Shown here: positions 44,942 through 53,667 of the stretch, piece by piece | Layout of the letters: every line of letters begins with the position of its first letter | How positions within the stretch are numbered: position 1 is the stretch's first letter | Source of the DNA: Muribaculaceae bacterium | GTDB lineage: Bacteria > Bacteroidota > Bacteroidia > Bacteroidales > Muribaculaceae | NCBI GenBank assembly: GCA_910573745.1 | Contig: CAJSYI010000007.1 | Span: 1 to 64,000, forward strand | Direction of reading: 5' to 3' | Length of the DNA: 64,000 nt | Notes under the pieces: model-generated | What the model was told of the DNA's origin: nothing | Seen by the model: the letters and a program-made list of their open reading frames with translations, nothing else | Databases searched by the model: none | Program-made: the position numbers and the translations under genes

Positions 44942-45388
44942 AGAACCACAATGACCATAAAGACCAAGTTTTTGGTATAACCGATAATGGTCTTTGCGGT
45001 TTATGTGGATTTGAAAGAACCACAGCGACCATATAGACCAAGTTTTGGTATAACCGATAATGGTCTTTGCTGTTTATGTGGATTTAAAAGAACCACAGCG
45101 ACCACATAGACCAAGTTTTGGTATAACCGATAATGGTCTTTGCTGTTTGTGTGGATTTAAAAGAACCACGGCGACCATATAGACCAAGTTTTGGTATAAC
45201 CGATAATGGTCTTTGCGGTTTGTGTGGATTTGAAAGAACCACGGCGACCACGGACACTGGATTTGTGGTTTAACTTAATAATGGTCTTTGTGGTTTGTGT
45301 GGATTTGAAAGAACCACGGCGACCACGGACACTGAATTTGTGGTTTAACTTAATAGTGGTCTTTGTGGTTTGTGTGGATTTTAAAAAC
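44942..45388. repeat. Six tandem 73-75 bp repeats
   Basis: Six units begin with AAGAACCAC at about 44942, 45016, 45089, 45162, 45235 and 45310. Each reads AAGAACCACAGCGACCATA, TAGACCAAGTTTTGGTATAA, CCGATAATGGTCTTTG, TGTTTATGTGGATTTA with few changes; the last two differ in the middle (GGACACTG-ATTTGTGG). Every early unit carries AGACCA and TGGTCT in inverted arrangement. A decayed copy precedes them. Open frames across it are only the repeat translated. It fills the gap between the CNNM gene and the small secreted protein. Confidence 0.95.
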
Positions 45389-45433
45389 TGTAGTGGATTT
45401 TCGGGATGCGAATGAAACTTTCGGACGGTTTTC

Positions 45434-45464
45434 TTGTCTGTTTGGTAGAGATTTATTACTTTTG
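45434..45464 (+). promoter_or_regulatory. Promoter of the small secreted protein
   Basis: TTG, 20 nt, TACTTTTG; the -7 box ends 65 nt before the ATG, just beyond the repeat array. Confidence 0.65.
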
Positions 45465-45529
45465 CCGAATAAAGCGGGGTCTTGAATCCGGCTTGACGGT
45501 CAATGCTCTAATAGTCAGAACCCAACACA

Positions 45530-45862
45530 ATGAAATTTCGATTGCTCATATCTTTGGTCTGCTGCGGGATGCTGCTTTGCGCTCCTGTGGCCGCTATGGG
45601 TGCGTCCAAGAGCTGGGAAGCCTTGAAGACCGAGCGGTCGGATGCCAGATATGTGGTCAGGGATTCTGAAACGGAGATAAAGACCGCGCGAGGAGTCATC
45701 ATTATCTCCTCTTCGAGGCCGCTTCAGGTAAAGGTGTTCACCATCCTTGGTCAGCTCGTGTCGAGTGAGACCATTGCTGCGGGTACGTCGCAGTTCGCTC
45801 CGGGCGCGCACGGGGTCTATATCGTCAAGGCAGGCGACCTCACCTGCAAGGTGGCTCTCTGA
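45530..45862 (+). CDS. Tiny secreted protein made almost only of a T9SS-like tail
   Basis: 110 residues. A signal peptide (MKFRLLISLVCCGMLLCAPVAAMG) is followed by about 30 residues with no known domain, and then a segment matching T9SS sorting domains: IIISSSRPLQVKVFTILGQL, GTSQFAPGAHGVYIVKAGDL and a closing TCKVAL. Typical cargo is 300 residues or more, so this is a minimal case. It could be a stand-alone substrate, a competitor for the secretion machine, or the remnant of a larger cargo gene. Its own promoter argues that it is expressed. Confidence 0.7.
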   Translation: MKFRLLISLVCCGMLLCAPVAAMGASKSWEALKTERSDARYVVRDSETEIKTARGVIIISSSRPLQVKVFTILGQLVSSETIAAGTSQFAPGAHGVYIVKAGDLTCKVAL

Positions 45863-45908
45863 CTGCCATTGAAATCTATTTCCGACAAGACATTTTCGGG
45901 GCGGAAAA

Positions 45909-45940
45909 TTGGGATAAGTGCGGAGTTAATGTTAACTTTG
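45909..45940 (+). promoter_or_regulatory. Promoter of ilvE
   Basis: TTG, 21 nt, TAACTTTG; the -7 box ends 40 nt before the ATG. No attenuator or leader peptide is seen. Confidence 0.75.
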
Positions 45941-45980
45941 CATCATTAAACAACACAACCCAACAAATCTAAAAAACGTC

Positions 45981-47006
45981 ATGAAAGAGACAAACATCGA
46001 CTGGGGCAACCTGACTTTCAGCTATATGCCCACAGACTACAATGTTAGATGTACTTATAAAGATGGCAAATGGGGCGAAATCGAGGTCAGCGACTCCGAG
46101 TATGTCCCGATGCACATCGCTGCTTCCTGCCTTCACTACGGCCAGGAGTCTTTCGAGGGACTGAAGGCTTTCCGTGGCAAGGACGGCAAGGTGCGCGTGT
46201 TCCGTATGGAGGAGAACGCAAAGCGTTTCATCCGCAGTGCGGAAGGCATCAAGATGCAGCCCATGCCCGTGGAACTTTTCTGCGAGATGGTGCGTAAGGT
46301 GGTGAAGCTCAACGAGCGTTTCGTGCCTCCCTACGGCACCGGCGCGTCTCTCTATATCCGTCCGTTTGAAATCGGCATCTCCCCGCGTGTGGGCGTGAAG
46401 CCTGCCGATGAGTATATGGTGATTATGCTCGTTACTCCCGTCGGCCCCTATTTCAAGGAGGGATTCAAGCCTACCAAGGTTTGCATGTCGCGTGAATACG
46501 ACCGTGTGGCTCCCAAAGGTACAGGCTCGATCAAGGTGGGCGGCAACTACGCCGCAAGCCTCGTTGCAGGCGAAAAGGCCCACGAGCTCGGTTATAGCGT
46601 GATGCTTTATCTCGACCCGAAAGAGAAGAAATATCTCGACGAATGCGGCGCAGCCAACTTCTTCGGAGTCAAGAACGGTACGTACATCACTCCGGCTTCC
46701 GAGTCGATTCTTCCCTCAATCACCAACATGAGCCTACGCCAGGTGGCTGCCGACCTCGGCATGAAGGTCGAGCCGCGCCATATCGGCATCGAGGAGCTTG
46801 ATACGTTTGAGGAGGCAGGCGCATGCGGCACAGCAGCCGTGATTTCCCCGATCTGCCGCATCGACGATCTTGACACAGGCAAGCAGTACACCTTCGGCAA
46901 GGAGGGTGAGGCCGGCCTATGGTCCACGAAGCTTTACGAGGCTCTCCGTGCCATCCAGTACGGTGAAGCTCCTGACACCCACAATTGGTGCGAAGTCATC
47001 GAATAA
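45981..47006 (+). CDS. ilvE: Branched-chain amino acid aminotransferase
   Basis: 341 residues of the fold IV PLP family. The N-terminal part has LHYGQESFEGLKAFRG and the PLP lysine lies in GSIKVGGNYAASL. The signature YLDECGAANFFGVKNGTYIT and the ending EAGACGTAAVISPICRID are complete. It transfers the amino group between Leu/Ile/Val and 2-oxoglutarate. It is a single-gene transcript, with its own promoter and a terminator 75 nt after the stop. Confidence 0.95.
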   Translation: MKETNIDWGNLTFSYMPTDYNVRCTYKDGKWGEIEVSDSEYVPMHIAASCLHYGQESFEGLKAFRGKDGKVRVFRMEENAKRFIRSAEGIKMQPMPVELFCEMVRKVVKLNERFVPPYGTGASLYIRPFEIGISPRVGVKPADEYMVIMLVTPVGPYFKEGFKPTKVCMSREYDRVAPKGTGSIKVGGNYAASLVAGEKAHELGYSVMLYLDPKEKKYLDECGAANFFGVKNGTYITPASESILPSITNMSLRQVAADLGMKVEPRHIGIEELDTFEEAGACGTAAVISPICRIDDLDTGKQYTFGKEGEAGLWSTKLYEALRAIQYGEAPDTHNWCEVIE

Positions 47007-47080
47007 TCAGGTTTCAGTTCTGAGGCATATTCCCTTAGGGTATACGTGAAGCCTCTTTGGATGAATAATTGAATAATATG

Positions 47081-47120
47081 GGGGAATCCGAATGGCGGTA
47101 TGCCGAGGATTCCCCTTTTT
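47081..47120 (+). terminator. Terminator after ilvE
   Basis: GGGGAATCC pairs perfectly with GGATTCCCC, followed by five T; the 17-nt loop holds a small GGC/GCC stem. Confidence 0.88.
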
Positions 47121-47145
47121 GTCTTATCGTGTAAAGCAAACGTTT

Positions 47146-47685
47146 ATGCTTGACTATAGAGGGATAATGCTGAAATACTACGAAGCCGGATCGCCGCTTT
47201 TCCGGACGCTTTGGATCCACAGTGAATGTGTGGCACGCAAGGCTTTGGAATGCCTTGACCGCAGAGGGATAGATGCCGACCGGGACTTTGTGCGTGAGGC
47301 GGCGATGCTCCATGACATAGGCATAGTGCGTTGCAACGCCCCGTCCATCTTCTGCACCGGCGCAGGGCCTTACATCCGCCACGGGATGCTTGGGGCGGAA
47401 ATGCTGCGGAATGAGGGGCTGCCGCGCCATGCCTTGGTATGTGAACGGCATACCGGTTCCGGATTGAGCGCCGATGACATCATAAAAGAAAACCTTCCGC
47501 TCCCCCCGCGCGACATGTTGCCGCTGAGCGTGGAGGAGCGGGTGATATGCTATGCCGACAAGTTCTTTTCGAAATCGCGGCGGCTTGATGAAGAGAAGCC
47601 CGTGGATAAGATAATGGCGCAGATGGCGGCACACGGAGCCGATGTGGCCTCACGTTTCGCCGACCTGCACGCCCAGTTCGGTTGA
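47146..47685 (+). CDS. HD-domain phosphohydrolase
   Basis: 179 residues from MLDYRGIMLKYYEAG; an open frame further up lies in the ilvE terminator, and an ATG seven codons on is also possible. The HD-fold elements are HSECVARKALECLDRRGIDA, AAMLHDIGIVRCNAP, RHGMLGAEML, CERHTG and YADKFFSKSR. The layout matches small HDIG proteins, some of which act on nucleotides, but the substrate is unknown. It ends 63 nt before the minus-strand DUF3298 gene, with which it converges. Confidence 0.8.
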   Translation: MLDYRGIMLKYYEAGSPLFRTLWIHSECVARKALECLDRRGIDADRDFVREAAMLHDIGIVRCNAPSIFCTGAGPYIRHGMLGAEMLRNEGLPRHALVCERHTGSGLSADDIIKENLPLPPRDMLPLSVEERVICYADKFFSKSRRLDEEKPVDKIMAQMAAHGADVASRFADLHAQFG

Positions 47686-47748
47686 CCTTTGTGATTCAGG
47701 TGTCAGGCTCGGGCATAACGCATAAGACGCGGCATCTGAGACACACTC

Positions 47749-48546
47749 TCAGTCGGCCGGGAAATAGTTTACGAGTCTCATTCCGTCGGCCGAAAGAAGG
47801 TCTTCGAGTTCATACAGATAGAACGACACCTCGATTTCTCCTGCCGAGTATGGGCTTATTTCGTATATTCCGTAGATGAAAGTGATGCCGTCAGGGGTTA
47901 TGCGGAACTGTGCCGGGATTCCGATCTGGCTCGGTTCGGCCATTATGTCGCTGTTGCCTTCCAGCTTCGCACGTATGAGAGCGGTCAGCTCTTTTTCGTA
48001 TTTTGGCTTGAAGAGGTCGGCGAGCTTGAGCATACGGTTGGTCTTTAGGGAATAGTTCACGTAACGGTTGGCATACATGCCGTGTGCCGCTCCGCAGATG
48101 TATTCTCCCGCATAGTCTTGCCATACTATGATGTACGGATTCTGGAGGACCACCGACAGGATGTTGATGCGCTCGTTGCAAGACTCGGTTGAGTCGTTGC
48201 GGTCGGTGATTCTCCATCCTTTTTCCATCATAGGGGCTGCAACGCCCGATGAAGGGAATTCCACCTGTGCGAGGCTTATCAGCGAATCGCGCAGAGGTTT
48301 TATGTCGAAATCCCCTATTCTTGTCGGCAATACGCCTTGGCCGGTGTTGCGGCATAGGTTTGAGCCGGGAAGTTCCGTAAGCACGGAATCGGCGTTGACG
48401 GCCTCGGAGATTTTTGTAAAGCTGTAGCTATCAAATTCTACGGTCTGTGGTTTTATGCCTTTGTCGTCGGCCTTTTTGTCGGAGCCGCAGGCAGAGGCAA
48501 GAAGCATAATGGAGATGCTTAGAATCGATAATTGTCTTGATTTCAT
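47749..48546 (-). CDS. DUF3298-domain lipoprotein
   Basis: 265 residues from MKSRQLSILSISIMLLASAC (lipid Cys at 20); the open frame extends eight codons further. A DUF4163-like N-terminal half is followed by a DUF3298-like domain (about 130-255: RYVNYSLKTNRMLKLADLFK, FRITPDGITFIYGIYEISPY). The same fold occurs in RsiV-type anti-sigma factors, where it binds lysozyme, but this copy is an envelope lipoprotein with no sigma gene beside it. Function unknown. Confidence 0.75.
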   Translation of the reverse strand: MKSRQLSILSISIMLLASACGSDKKADDKGIKPQTVEFDSYSFTKISEAVNADSVLTELPGSNLCRNTGQGVLPTRIGDFDIKPLRDSLISLAQVEFPSSGVAAPMMEKGWRITDRNDSTESCNERINILSVVLQNPYIIVWQDYAGEYICGAAHGMYANRYVNYSLKTNRMLKLADLFKPKYEKELTALIRAKLEGNSDIMAEPSQIGIPAQFRITPDGITFIYGIYEISPYSAGEIEVSFYLYELEDLLSADGMRLVNYFPAD

Positions 48547-48643
48547 AATACTTTTATGTCCGTTTGGCATTGGGTCGCCACAGTCGGGACTGCAATGCGG
48601 ATTTGGGAATTAGATTTTTGTAAACTTCTGGAAGAAAGGTTTA

Positions 48644-49906
48644 TTACCATCCGCCGGAGGCACCGCCACCGCCTGATGATCCACCGCCGAACCCACCGCC
48701 GAACCCGTCTCCTCCACGAGACCCGCGGGAGCCGGCAATGGCGCCCAACGCTGCTGCGGCGAGGAGCGCGCCGTCCTCCTTTCTTGGTATAACGTACGGT
48801 GTGCGGGTTTGGTGGTGGCAATACTCGCATTTGAACGTTTTTTCTCCTTTTCCGGGATGGCGCGTAGTGGCCGGAACGGTGATTTTGTCAAGTACGAGAT
48901 GGTTGGCCACAGTGCCGCAATGTGGGCAGGGCGTGTATATGTTTTGCTTCTTCGGGAAAGCGAAACGCTCTATGGTGCCGCATTTTCTGCATTCCCACAC
49001 GTCGTAGTCAACCGTGTCGAGGCGTTCCTCGAGGTCTTGGCTCGGATTCAGAAGCTCGTTGTCCTCCTCCTCTCCGAGACGGTGCATCTTCGCGCCACAT
49101 GTGTCGCATCTCACGGGTTTCCGGCGGTAATGGCCTTTGAGCCAAAGGGCCAGAAGGGCGAATGCCAGTGCCGCTCCGCAGGAGGCGATGGCGCATATCC
49201 AATATACCGGTATGTGCTTGGCCCATGTCTGCGACTTGTCGAAATTGCTTTTCTTGCGCCCTCCGAGAAGGTCGGAGCCGAACAGGAACAGGGCGAAGAC
49301 GAAAGCGATGCCGCCGATTATCCACAGGAACTGCATTATCACGTCGCTGTCCAGTGCTTTCACTCCAGACGCATTTCCTCGCTGACGGCTTTGCAGCTCT
49401 TCGGCGTATGCCGGGTCGGAAAGCACCCGGACCATGTCGGCGGTCGCGGAATTGACTGCCGCGTCGAGATTTCCGGTCTTCATGTTGGCCACCACGTCTT
49501 TCTGTATTATGCGCGAGGCCACGGCGTCGGGCATCGCACCTTCTACACCGTATCCGGTCTCGATGCGGGCTTTTCTGGCACCGGTTGAGATTACGAGCAG
49601 TATGCCGTTGTCGTTGTCGGCCTTACCGAGTCCCCACTGCCTGAAAAGCTCCGTGGAGTATTCTTCGATTGACATGTCGCCTATTTCGGGAACCACAGCC
49701 ACCGCCATTTCAGCGGAAGTGCCTTGCCGGAATCCGTGGAGCCGGCGGTTCACTTCAGCCTTCGTCTCGGGCGAAAGCATATTGGCCGGGTCGGCGACGA
49801 AGCTGCGCGCGTCGGCGATGTTGGGGTTTTTCGGGAAATCCTGCGCTGCCGCCGGGTTCAGGCATAAGGCGAGCAGGATGAAAAGGATTATTGTCTTTGT
49901 TTTCAT
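48644..49906 (-). CDS. TPM-domain membrane protein with zinc ribbons and Gly-rich tail
   Basis: 420 residues from MKTKTIILFILLALCLNPAA (signal peptide). The TPM domain covers about 25-165 (MLSPETKAEVNRRLHGFRQG, DNDNGILLVISTGARKARIE, GYGVEGAMPDAVAS). Two membrane helices follow at about 200-275. Between the second helix and the end lie four CxxC pairs (CDTC, CRKC, CPHC, CEYC), enough for two zinc ribbons. The tail is Gly/Ser-rich and ends GGASGGW, as in YgcG-type TPM proteins. TPM domains of other bacteria act in photosystem repair or as phosphatases; the job here is unknown. It follows dgt by 14 nt and is likely cotranscribed. Confidence 0.82.
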   Translation of the reverse strand: MKTKTIILFILLALCLNPAAAQDFPKNPNIADARSFVADPANMLSPETKAEVNRRLHGFRQGTSAEMAVAVVPEIGDMSIEEYSTELFRQWGLGKADNDNGILLVISTGARKARIETGYGVEGAMPDAVASRIIQKDVVANMKTGNLDAAVNSATADMVRVLSDPAYAEELQSRQRGNASGVKALDSDVIMQFLWIIGGIAFVFALFLFGSDLLGGRKKSNFDKSQTWAKHIPVYWICAIASCGAALAFALLALWLKGHYRRKPVRCDTCGAKMHRLGEEEDNELLNPSQDLEERLDTVDYDVWECRKCGTIERFAFPKKQNIYTPCPHCGTVANHLVLDKITVPATTRHPGKGEKTFKCEYCHHQTRTPYVIPRKEDGALLAAAALGAIAGSRGSRGGDGFGGGFGGGSSGGGGASGGW

Positions 49907-49920
49907 AAGTCTGATGGTTT

Positions 49921-51285
49921 TCATACAGCCGGAAGGCTATGTCCGTTGAGCTTGCGGAAAAGGTCGAGGGCATACACGTCGGTCATGCCGGAAATGTGGT
50001 CAAGAGCGCTTTGGATGCGTCCGTAGACCGAGTCGGCACGCGTGTCGTATTGCTTCGGCACCTTCTCGAGCAGGAGGCGCGAGAAGTTCTTTTCCGGATG
50101 CATCACTGCCTCGACAAGGCAACGCATCAGGTATGTTATGATGCGGTTTCCGGCTATTTCTATGTCAACAACCTCAGGTGCCCTGTAGATTTTCTCCCAT
50201 GCTTTTTCGGAGCAGGCGGCGTATGCTTCGCTGAGCATGGGTTCGGTCTTTTCCACGAGCGAGCCTTGCATTTTTCCGGAAAGGATGCCGTCCTCGTTTT
50301 CCACGAAGACGCGGGCGCAGTCTTCCACGAGTGCGCCGATGACGTTGGAACGCAGATATGCCACGCGCTCGTTGGGGTCGTCGAGGCGTGCCATTGTCCT
50401 CCTCATCTGTGCGGCTCTGCTGTCTTCGAAGAAGCCGAGAAACAGGTCGGCTACCTCCTGGTGGTTCACGATTTTCAGCTTGTGGGCGTCTTCAAGGTCC
50501 ATGATCTGATAGCAGATGTCGTCGGCGGCCTCCATGATGTAGACGAGGGGATGGCGCGCGAAGACCCCGGGACGCAGTTCGGGTATTCCGAGTTCTTCTG
50601 CCACGAGCCTCCATATCCCTTCTTCTGATTCGAAATATCCGAACTTCCCTTTGTCTCCGGCGAACAGGGACGAGTGCGGATATTTCACGATTGAGGCCAG
50701 GACGCTGTAGGTCATGGCGAATCCTCCTTCCCGCCTTCCCACGAACCGGTGTGTGAGAAGCCGGAAGGAGTTGGCGTTCCCCTCAAAGTTTATGAGGTCG
50801 GCCCATTGACGCTCTGTAAGCAGAGGCTTGAGTTCCAGTCCCTCCCCTTCGCTGAAGAAGGTGGATATGGTCTTTTCTCCCGAATGCCCGAACGGCGGAT
50901 TGCCGAGGTCGTGGCACAGGCACGCGGTGGCTACGATGTCGCCCAGCTCATGGAGCTTTTCTGCCCAAGGCGCATCGGAATGCCTTTCGCGCAGCAGACG
51001 GCTCACCTCATTGGCCATGGAACGTCCTACCGACGAGACCTCAAGACTGTGGGTGAGACGGTTGTGGACGAAAATGCTTCCGGGAAGGGGAAACACCTGA
51101 GTCTTGTTCTGCAGCCGACGGAAAGGGGAGGAGAATATCATCCTGTCGTAGTCGCGTTGGAAAGTGCTTCTTGTGTGCCGGCGCGGGTCATGGTACGCCT
51201 CCATGCCGAGACGCTTGGCAGAGATGAGGCGTTCCCACCGCATAGGCTGTGTGCACGGGTATGTTTTTTTGTCCTGTCGGGTCAT
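49921..51285 (-). CDS. dgt: Deoxyguanosinetriphosphate triphosphohydrolase
   Basis: 454 residues. The Dgt pattern is present: FQRDYDRMIFSSPFRRLQNK, HNRLTHSLEVSSVGRS, TACLCHDLGNPPFGHSGE and the later YIMEAADDICYQIMDLEDAH. It hydrolyses dGTP to deoxyguanosine and triphosphate, helping set dNTP pools. A later Met (MRWERLISAK) is an alternative start. A minus-strand -7 box lies 26 nt upstream. Confidence 0.92.
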   Translation of the reverse strand: MTRQDKKTYPCTQPMRWERLISAKRLGMEAYHDPRRHTRSTFQRDYDRMIFSSPFRRLQNKTQVFPLPGSIFVHNRLTHSLEVSSVGRSMANEVSRLLRERHSDAPWAEKLHELGDIVATACLCHDLGNPPFGHSGEKTISTFFSEGEGLELKPLLTERQWADLINFEGNANSFRLLTHRFVGRREGGFAMTYSVLASIVKYPHSSLFAGDKGKFGYFESEEGIWRLVAEELGIPELRPGVFARHPLVYIMEAADDICYQIMDLEDAHKLKIVNHQEVADLFLGFFEDSRAAQMRRTMARLDDPNERVAYLRSNVIGALVEDCARVFVENEDGILSGKMQGSLVEKTEPMLSEAYAACSEKAWEKIYRAPEVVDIEIAGNRIITYLMRCLVEAVMHPEKNFSRLLLEKVPKQYDTRADSVYGRIQSALDHISGMTDVYALDLFRKLNGHSLPAV

Positions 51286-51310
51286 GGAAGTACCTGTTTT
51301 TTGCAGACTG

Positions 51311-51318
51311 CAAAATTA
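51311..51318 (-). promoter_or_regulatory. Possible -7 box of dgt
   Basis: On the minus strand TAATTTTG lies 25 nt before the dgt ATG. The nearest TTG is 22-23 nt upstream, within a TGTTG/CAACA inverted repeat. Confidence 0.45.
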
Positions 51319-51359
51319 ATGAAATGCTTTGTTGTAGACGCAACAAACAGAATAAAACT

Positions 51360-51391
51360 TTTGCTCAATTGGAAAAATAGCCTTAACTTTG
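51360..51391 (+). promoter_or_regulatory. Promoter of tRNA-Leu
   Basis: TTTG, 20 nt, TAACTTTG; the -7 box ends 34 nt before the tRNA. Confidence 0.8.
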
Positions 51392-51425
51392 CATCGCAAA
51401 GCCGGAAACGACTTTCCGGCTTGAT

Positions 51426-51510
51426 GCAGAAATGGTGGAATGGTAGACACGAGGGACTTAAAATCCCTTGCCCTTAAAGGGGCGTGTGGGTTCGAGTCCC
51501 ACTTTCTGTA
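51426..51510 (+). tRNA. tRNA-Leu (anticodon TAA)
   Basis: 85 nt, class II with a long variable arm. Acceptor GCAGAAA pairs with TTTCTGT (one G-U). The anticodon stem AGGGA/TCCCT encloses CTTAAAA with anticodon TAA. The T-arm GTGGG-TTCGAGT-CCCAC is perfect. The discriminator is A and CCA is not encoded. Confidence 0.96.
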
Positions 51511-51515
51511 CACGC

Positions 51516-51548
51516 GATTCAGCCGAGGCCTCAGGTCTCGGCTGAATC
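51516..51548 (+). terminator. Hairpin terminating the tRNA-Leu transcript
   Basis: A perfect 12-bp stem (GATTCAGCCGAG and its complement, 9-nt loop) starts 5 nt after the tRNA; only a weak T stretch follows. Confidence 0.6.
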
Positions 51549-51581
51549 GTTTATGCTGTTCGTCGTGTTTTCAGGCCGTTT

Positions 51582-52511
51582 TCAGACTAACCGGGCATAG
51601 TGGGCGGCTCCTCTGAGGCCGATGGCGGTGTGCATGTATGATAAGCGGCATATGATGCGGGTCTTCACGTCGGTGGCTTTTGCCATAACGTCTGTGATGA
51701 GCCGGCGGGCATCGGCGGTGAATCCCTCTTTTCTGTAAAGTCCGGCAAGTATGGCACGCCTAAGCAGCAGCAGCCTGAGAAGCCGTTCCCTGTCGGGATG
51801 GGAGGAATCCGCCACGTCGGCTTCAGCATGGTCGATGGCGAGTTCGCTTTGTTTCCCCCGTGAATGGTAAGACGTCCCGGTGATGGACTCTTCCTGCAGA
51901 TATATGTCCACCATTGTGATCGTTGCAATCTTTATGTTCGGCTGGGCGAGCAGTATTCTTATGCCAAGCTCCCAGTCGTCCCAGGTGGACAGGGATTCGT
52001 CCCATCCGCCCGCCGCCGTTATGAGGCTCCTCCGTCCGGCAAAGCCTAAGGTATACAGGAACGAATGGAAGATGTGGAATTCAAAGTCGGCGTGCCTGTT
52101 GAATTTCTTGAATCTTGTAGAGCCGTCGCGGAGGTGTTCCAGTGCCTTCCAGCAGAGGATGTCCGTGTCGGTTTCGCTATCGAAAGAATTGATGATGTGT
52201 CTCACGAAGTCGGGCCGCATCGTGTCGTCGGAATCGAAGAAAGCCACTATTTCCGAGTCGGCCTCGCGAAGGCCTTTGTTGCGTGCGGCGGCGGCTCCGG
52301 GCTTCCTTTCCGTGAGCAGGGTGCATCTGGCCGTTCCGGAATAAGCGTCCATCCATCGTTTTACCGCGTCATACGAGCCGTCGGAAGAATTGTTGTCAAC
52401 CACGATTATGCGGTCTGGCTGCAATGTCTGTGCGGCTATGCTGTCGAGGGTGCGTATGACGAGCGAAGCGCGGTTGTAGACGGGGATTATGATGCTTATT
52501 GTCGGTTTCAT
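51582..52511 (-). CDS. GT2-family glycosyltransferase
   Basis: 309 residues. The GT-A start ISIIIPVYNRASLVIRTLDS, the nucleotide-binding VVDNNSSDG, and FFDSDDT with the DxD-type acidic cluster are present. Later regions (GWDESLSTWDDWELGIRILL) match family 2 acceptor-side motifs. It adds a sugar during synthesis of a surface glycan; donor and acceptor are unknown. It is transcribed away from the next glycosyltransferase gene, the two starting only 46 nt apart. Confidence 0.88.
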   Translation of the reverse strand: MKPTISIIIPVYNRASLVIRTLDSIAAQTLQPDRIIVVDNNSSDGSYDAVKRWMDAYSGTARCTLLTERKPGAAAARNKGLREADSEIVAFFDSDDTMRPDFVRHIINSFDSETDTDILCWKALEHLRDGSTRFKKFNRHADFEFHIFHSFLYTLGFAGRRSLITAAGGWDESLSTWDDWELGIRILLAQPNIKIATITMVDIYLQEESITGTSYHSRGKQSELAIDHAEADVADSSHPDRERLLRLLLLRRAILAGLYRKEGFTADARRLITDVMAKATDVKTRIICRLSYMHTAIGLRGAAHYARLV

Positions 52512-52557
52512 ACCGCTAAATTACAAATAATCGGATTAAAATGCCTATTTTTGCACT

Positions 52558-53667
52558 ATGAAAATCCTTTTTGTAGGCGATTATTCAGGAGTGCATGCCA
52601 ATCTTGCCGCCGAGCTGCGCCGTCGCGGCCACAAGGTTACGGTGGTTTCCGACGGCGGCCTCCATATGCAGACCGAATCCGACATTTTCGTCAGGCGGGA
52701 GCCCGGCATCCTCGAGTCCTTCAGGTATCTGTACCGGCTGTTCCAGATTCAGCCCGGGTTGAAGGGTTTCGACGTGGTGCAGCTTGTCAATCCCGGCTTT
52801 TTCGGCTTGCGTCCCGGAAAGCTGAGCTATTTTCTGAAGCATCTGAAGAATGACAACGGGTCGCTTTTCCTGACCTTGGCCGGGAATGACTTTTTCTTCG
52901 TTGAGGCGTGTGTCCGCAAGGACATGTTCCGCTTTTCGGAATTCCGCATAGGCAAGGAGAAGACCAGGCAGGTGATGTGCGACCCGGAATGCGAATACGG
53001 CTGGTTCAATTCAGCGTTGACGGACTATACGCGTTATCTTTATTCTCAGCTTGACGGCGCGGTGTCGCTTTTGCCCGAATATGACATGGCGGCCCGGCCG
53101 GTGCTCGGGGAAAGGCTTGCTTTCGCCGGGCTGCCGATTGACTTTTCCGTTCTTCCGGACCTGGACACGGAAGTGGAAGGGAAAGTGAGGATTTTCGTGG
53201 GAATGGTCAAAGGCCGGGAGATTGAAAAAGGCACCGACAGGCTGTTGCGCATTGCGGAGGATATGCAGAAGGAGATGCCGGAAAGGTGCGAGGCAGTCAA
53301 GGTGTGCAACCTGCCTTTGCGCGATTACCTCAGGGAAATGGCCGGGTCGCACATAGTGCTCGATCAGCTGTACAGTTATTCTCCCGGGATGAACGGCCTT
53401 CAGGCGGCGGCCTTGGGGCGTGTGTCTGCCACAGGAGCCCAGCCTGAATATTATGAATATCTCGGAGAAAAGGATTCCCGGCCGTTCCTGTGTGTCGCGC
53501 CTGACTCGGAAGACGGATTGCGCAATCAGCTCAGGCGGCTCATAATGGATCCGGAAGGGATTGCCGCGCGAGGGCAAAGCTGCAAAGATTTCGTCCGCAG
53601 GCACCATAACGTCCGTGTGGTCGCAGACCGGTTCGAGTCCCATTGGAACAACGTTGCAGGATCATGA
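52558..53667 (+). CDS. GT4-like glycosyltransferase
   Basis: 369 residues with a GT-B layout: N-terminal MKILFVGDYSGVHANLAAEL, a long helical middle, and a C-terminal half with VRIFVGMVKGREIEKGTDRL, then VLDQLYSYSPGMNGLQAAAL, where group 1 enzymes carry the donor-binding acidic residue. It is divergent from canonical GT4 proteins. It overlaps the next gene by 4 nt (ATGA), so both work in one pathway, probably a surface polysaccharide or glycoprotein glycan. Confidence 0.78.
   Translation: MKILFVGDYSGVHANLAAELRRRGHKVTVVSDGGLHMQTESDIFVRREPGILESFRYLYRLFQIQPGLKGFDVVQLVNPGFFGLRPGKLSYFLKHLKNDNGSLFLTLAGNDFFFVEACVRKDMFRFSEFRIGKEKTRQVMCDPECEYGWFNSALTDYTRYLYSQLDGAVSLLPEYDMAARPVLGERLAFAGLPIDFSVLPDLDTEVEGKVRIFVGMVKGREIEKGTDRLLRIAEDMQKEMPERCEAVKVCNLPLRDYLREMAGSHIVLDQLYSYSPGMNGLQAAALGRVSATGAQPEYYEYLGEKDSRPFLCVAPDSEDGLRNQLRRLIMDPEGIAARGQSCKDFVRRHHNVRVVADRFESHWNNVAGS

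Noticed and set aside
44942-45388. CRISPR array
   Set aside because: Units are contiguous without unique spacers, are longer than CRISPR repeats and no cas genes are near.
45206-45415. 69-residue protein with internal repeats
   Set aside because: It is only the tandem DNA repeat read in one frame, since units of 73-75 bp shift frame from copy to copy.
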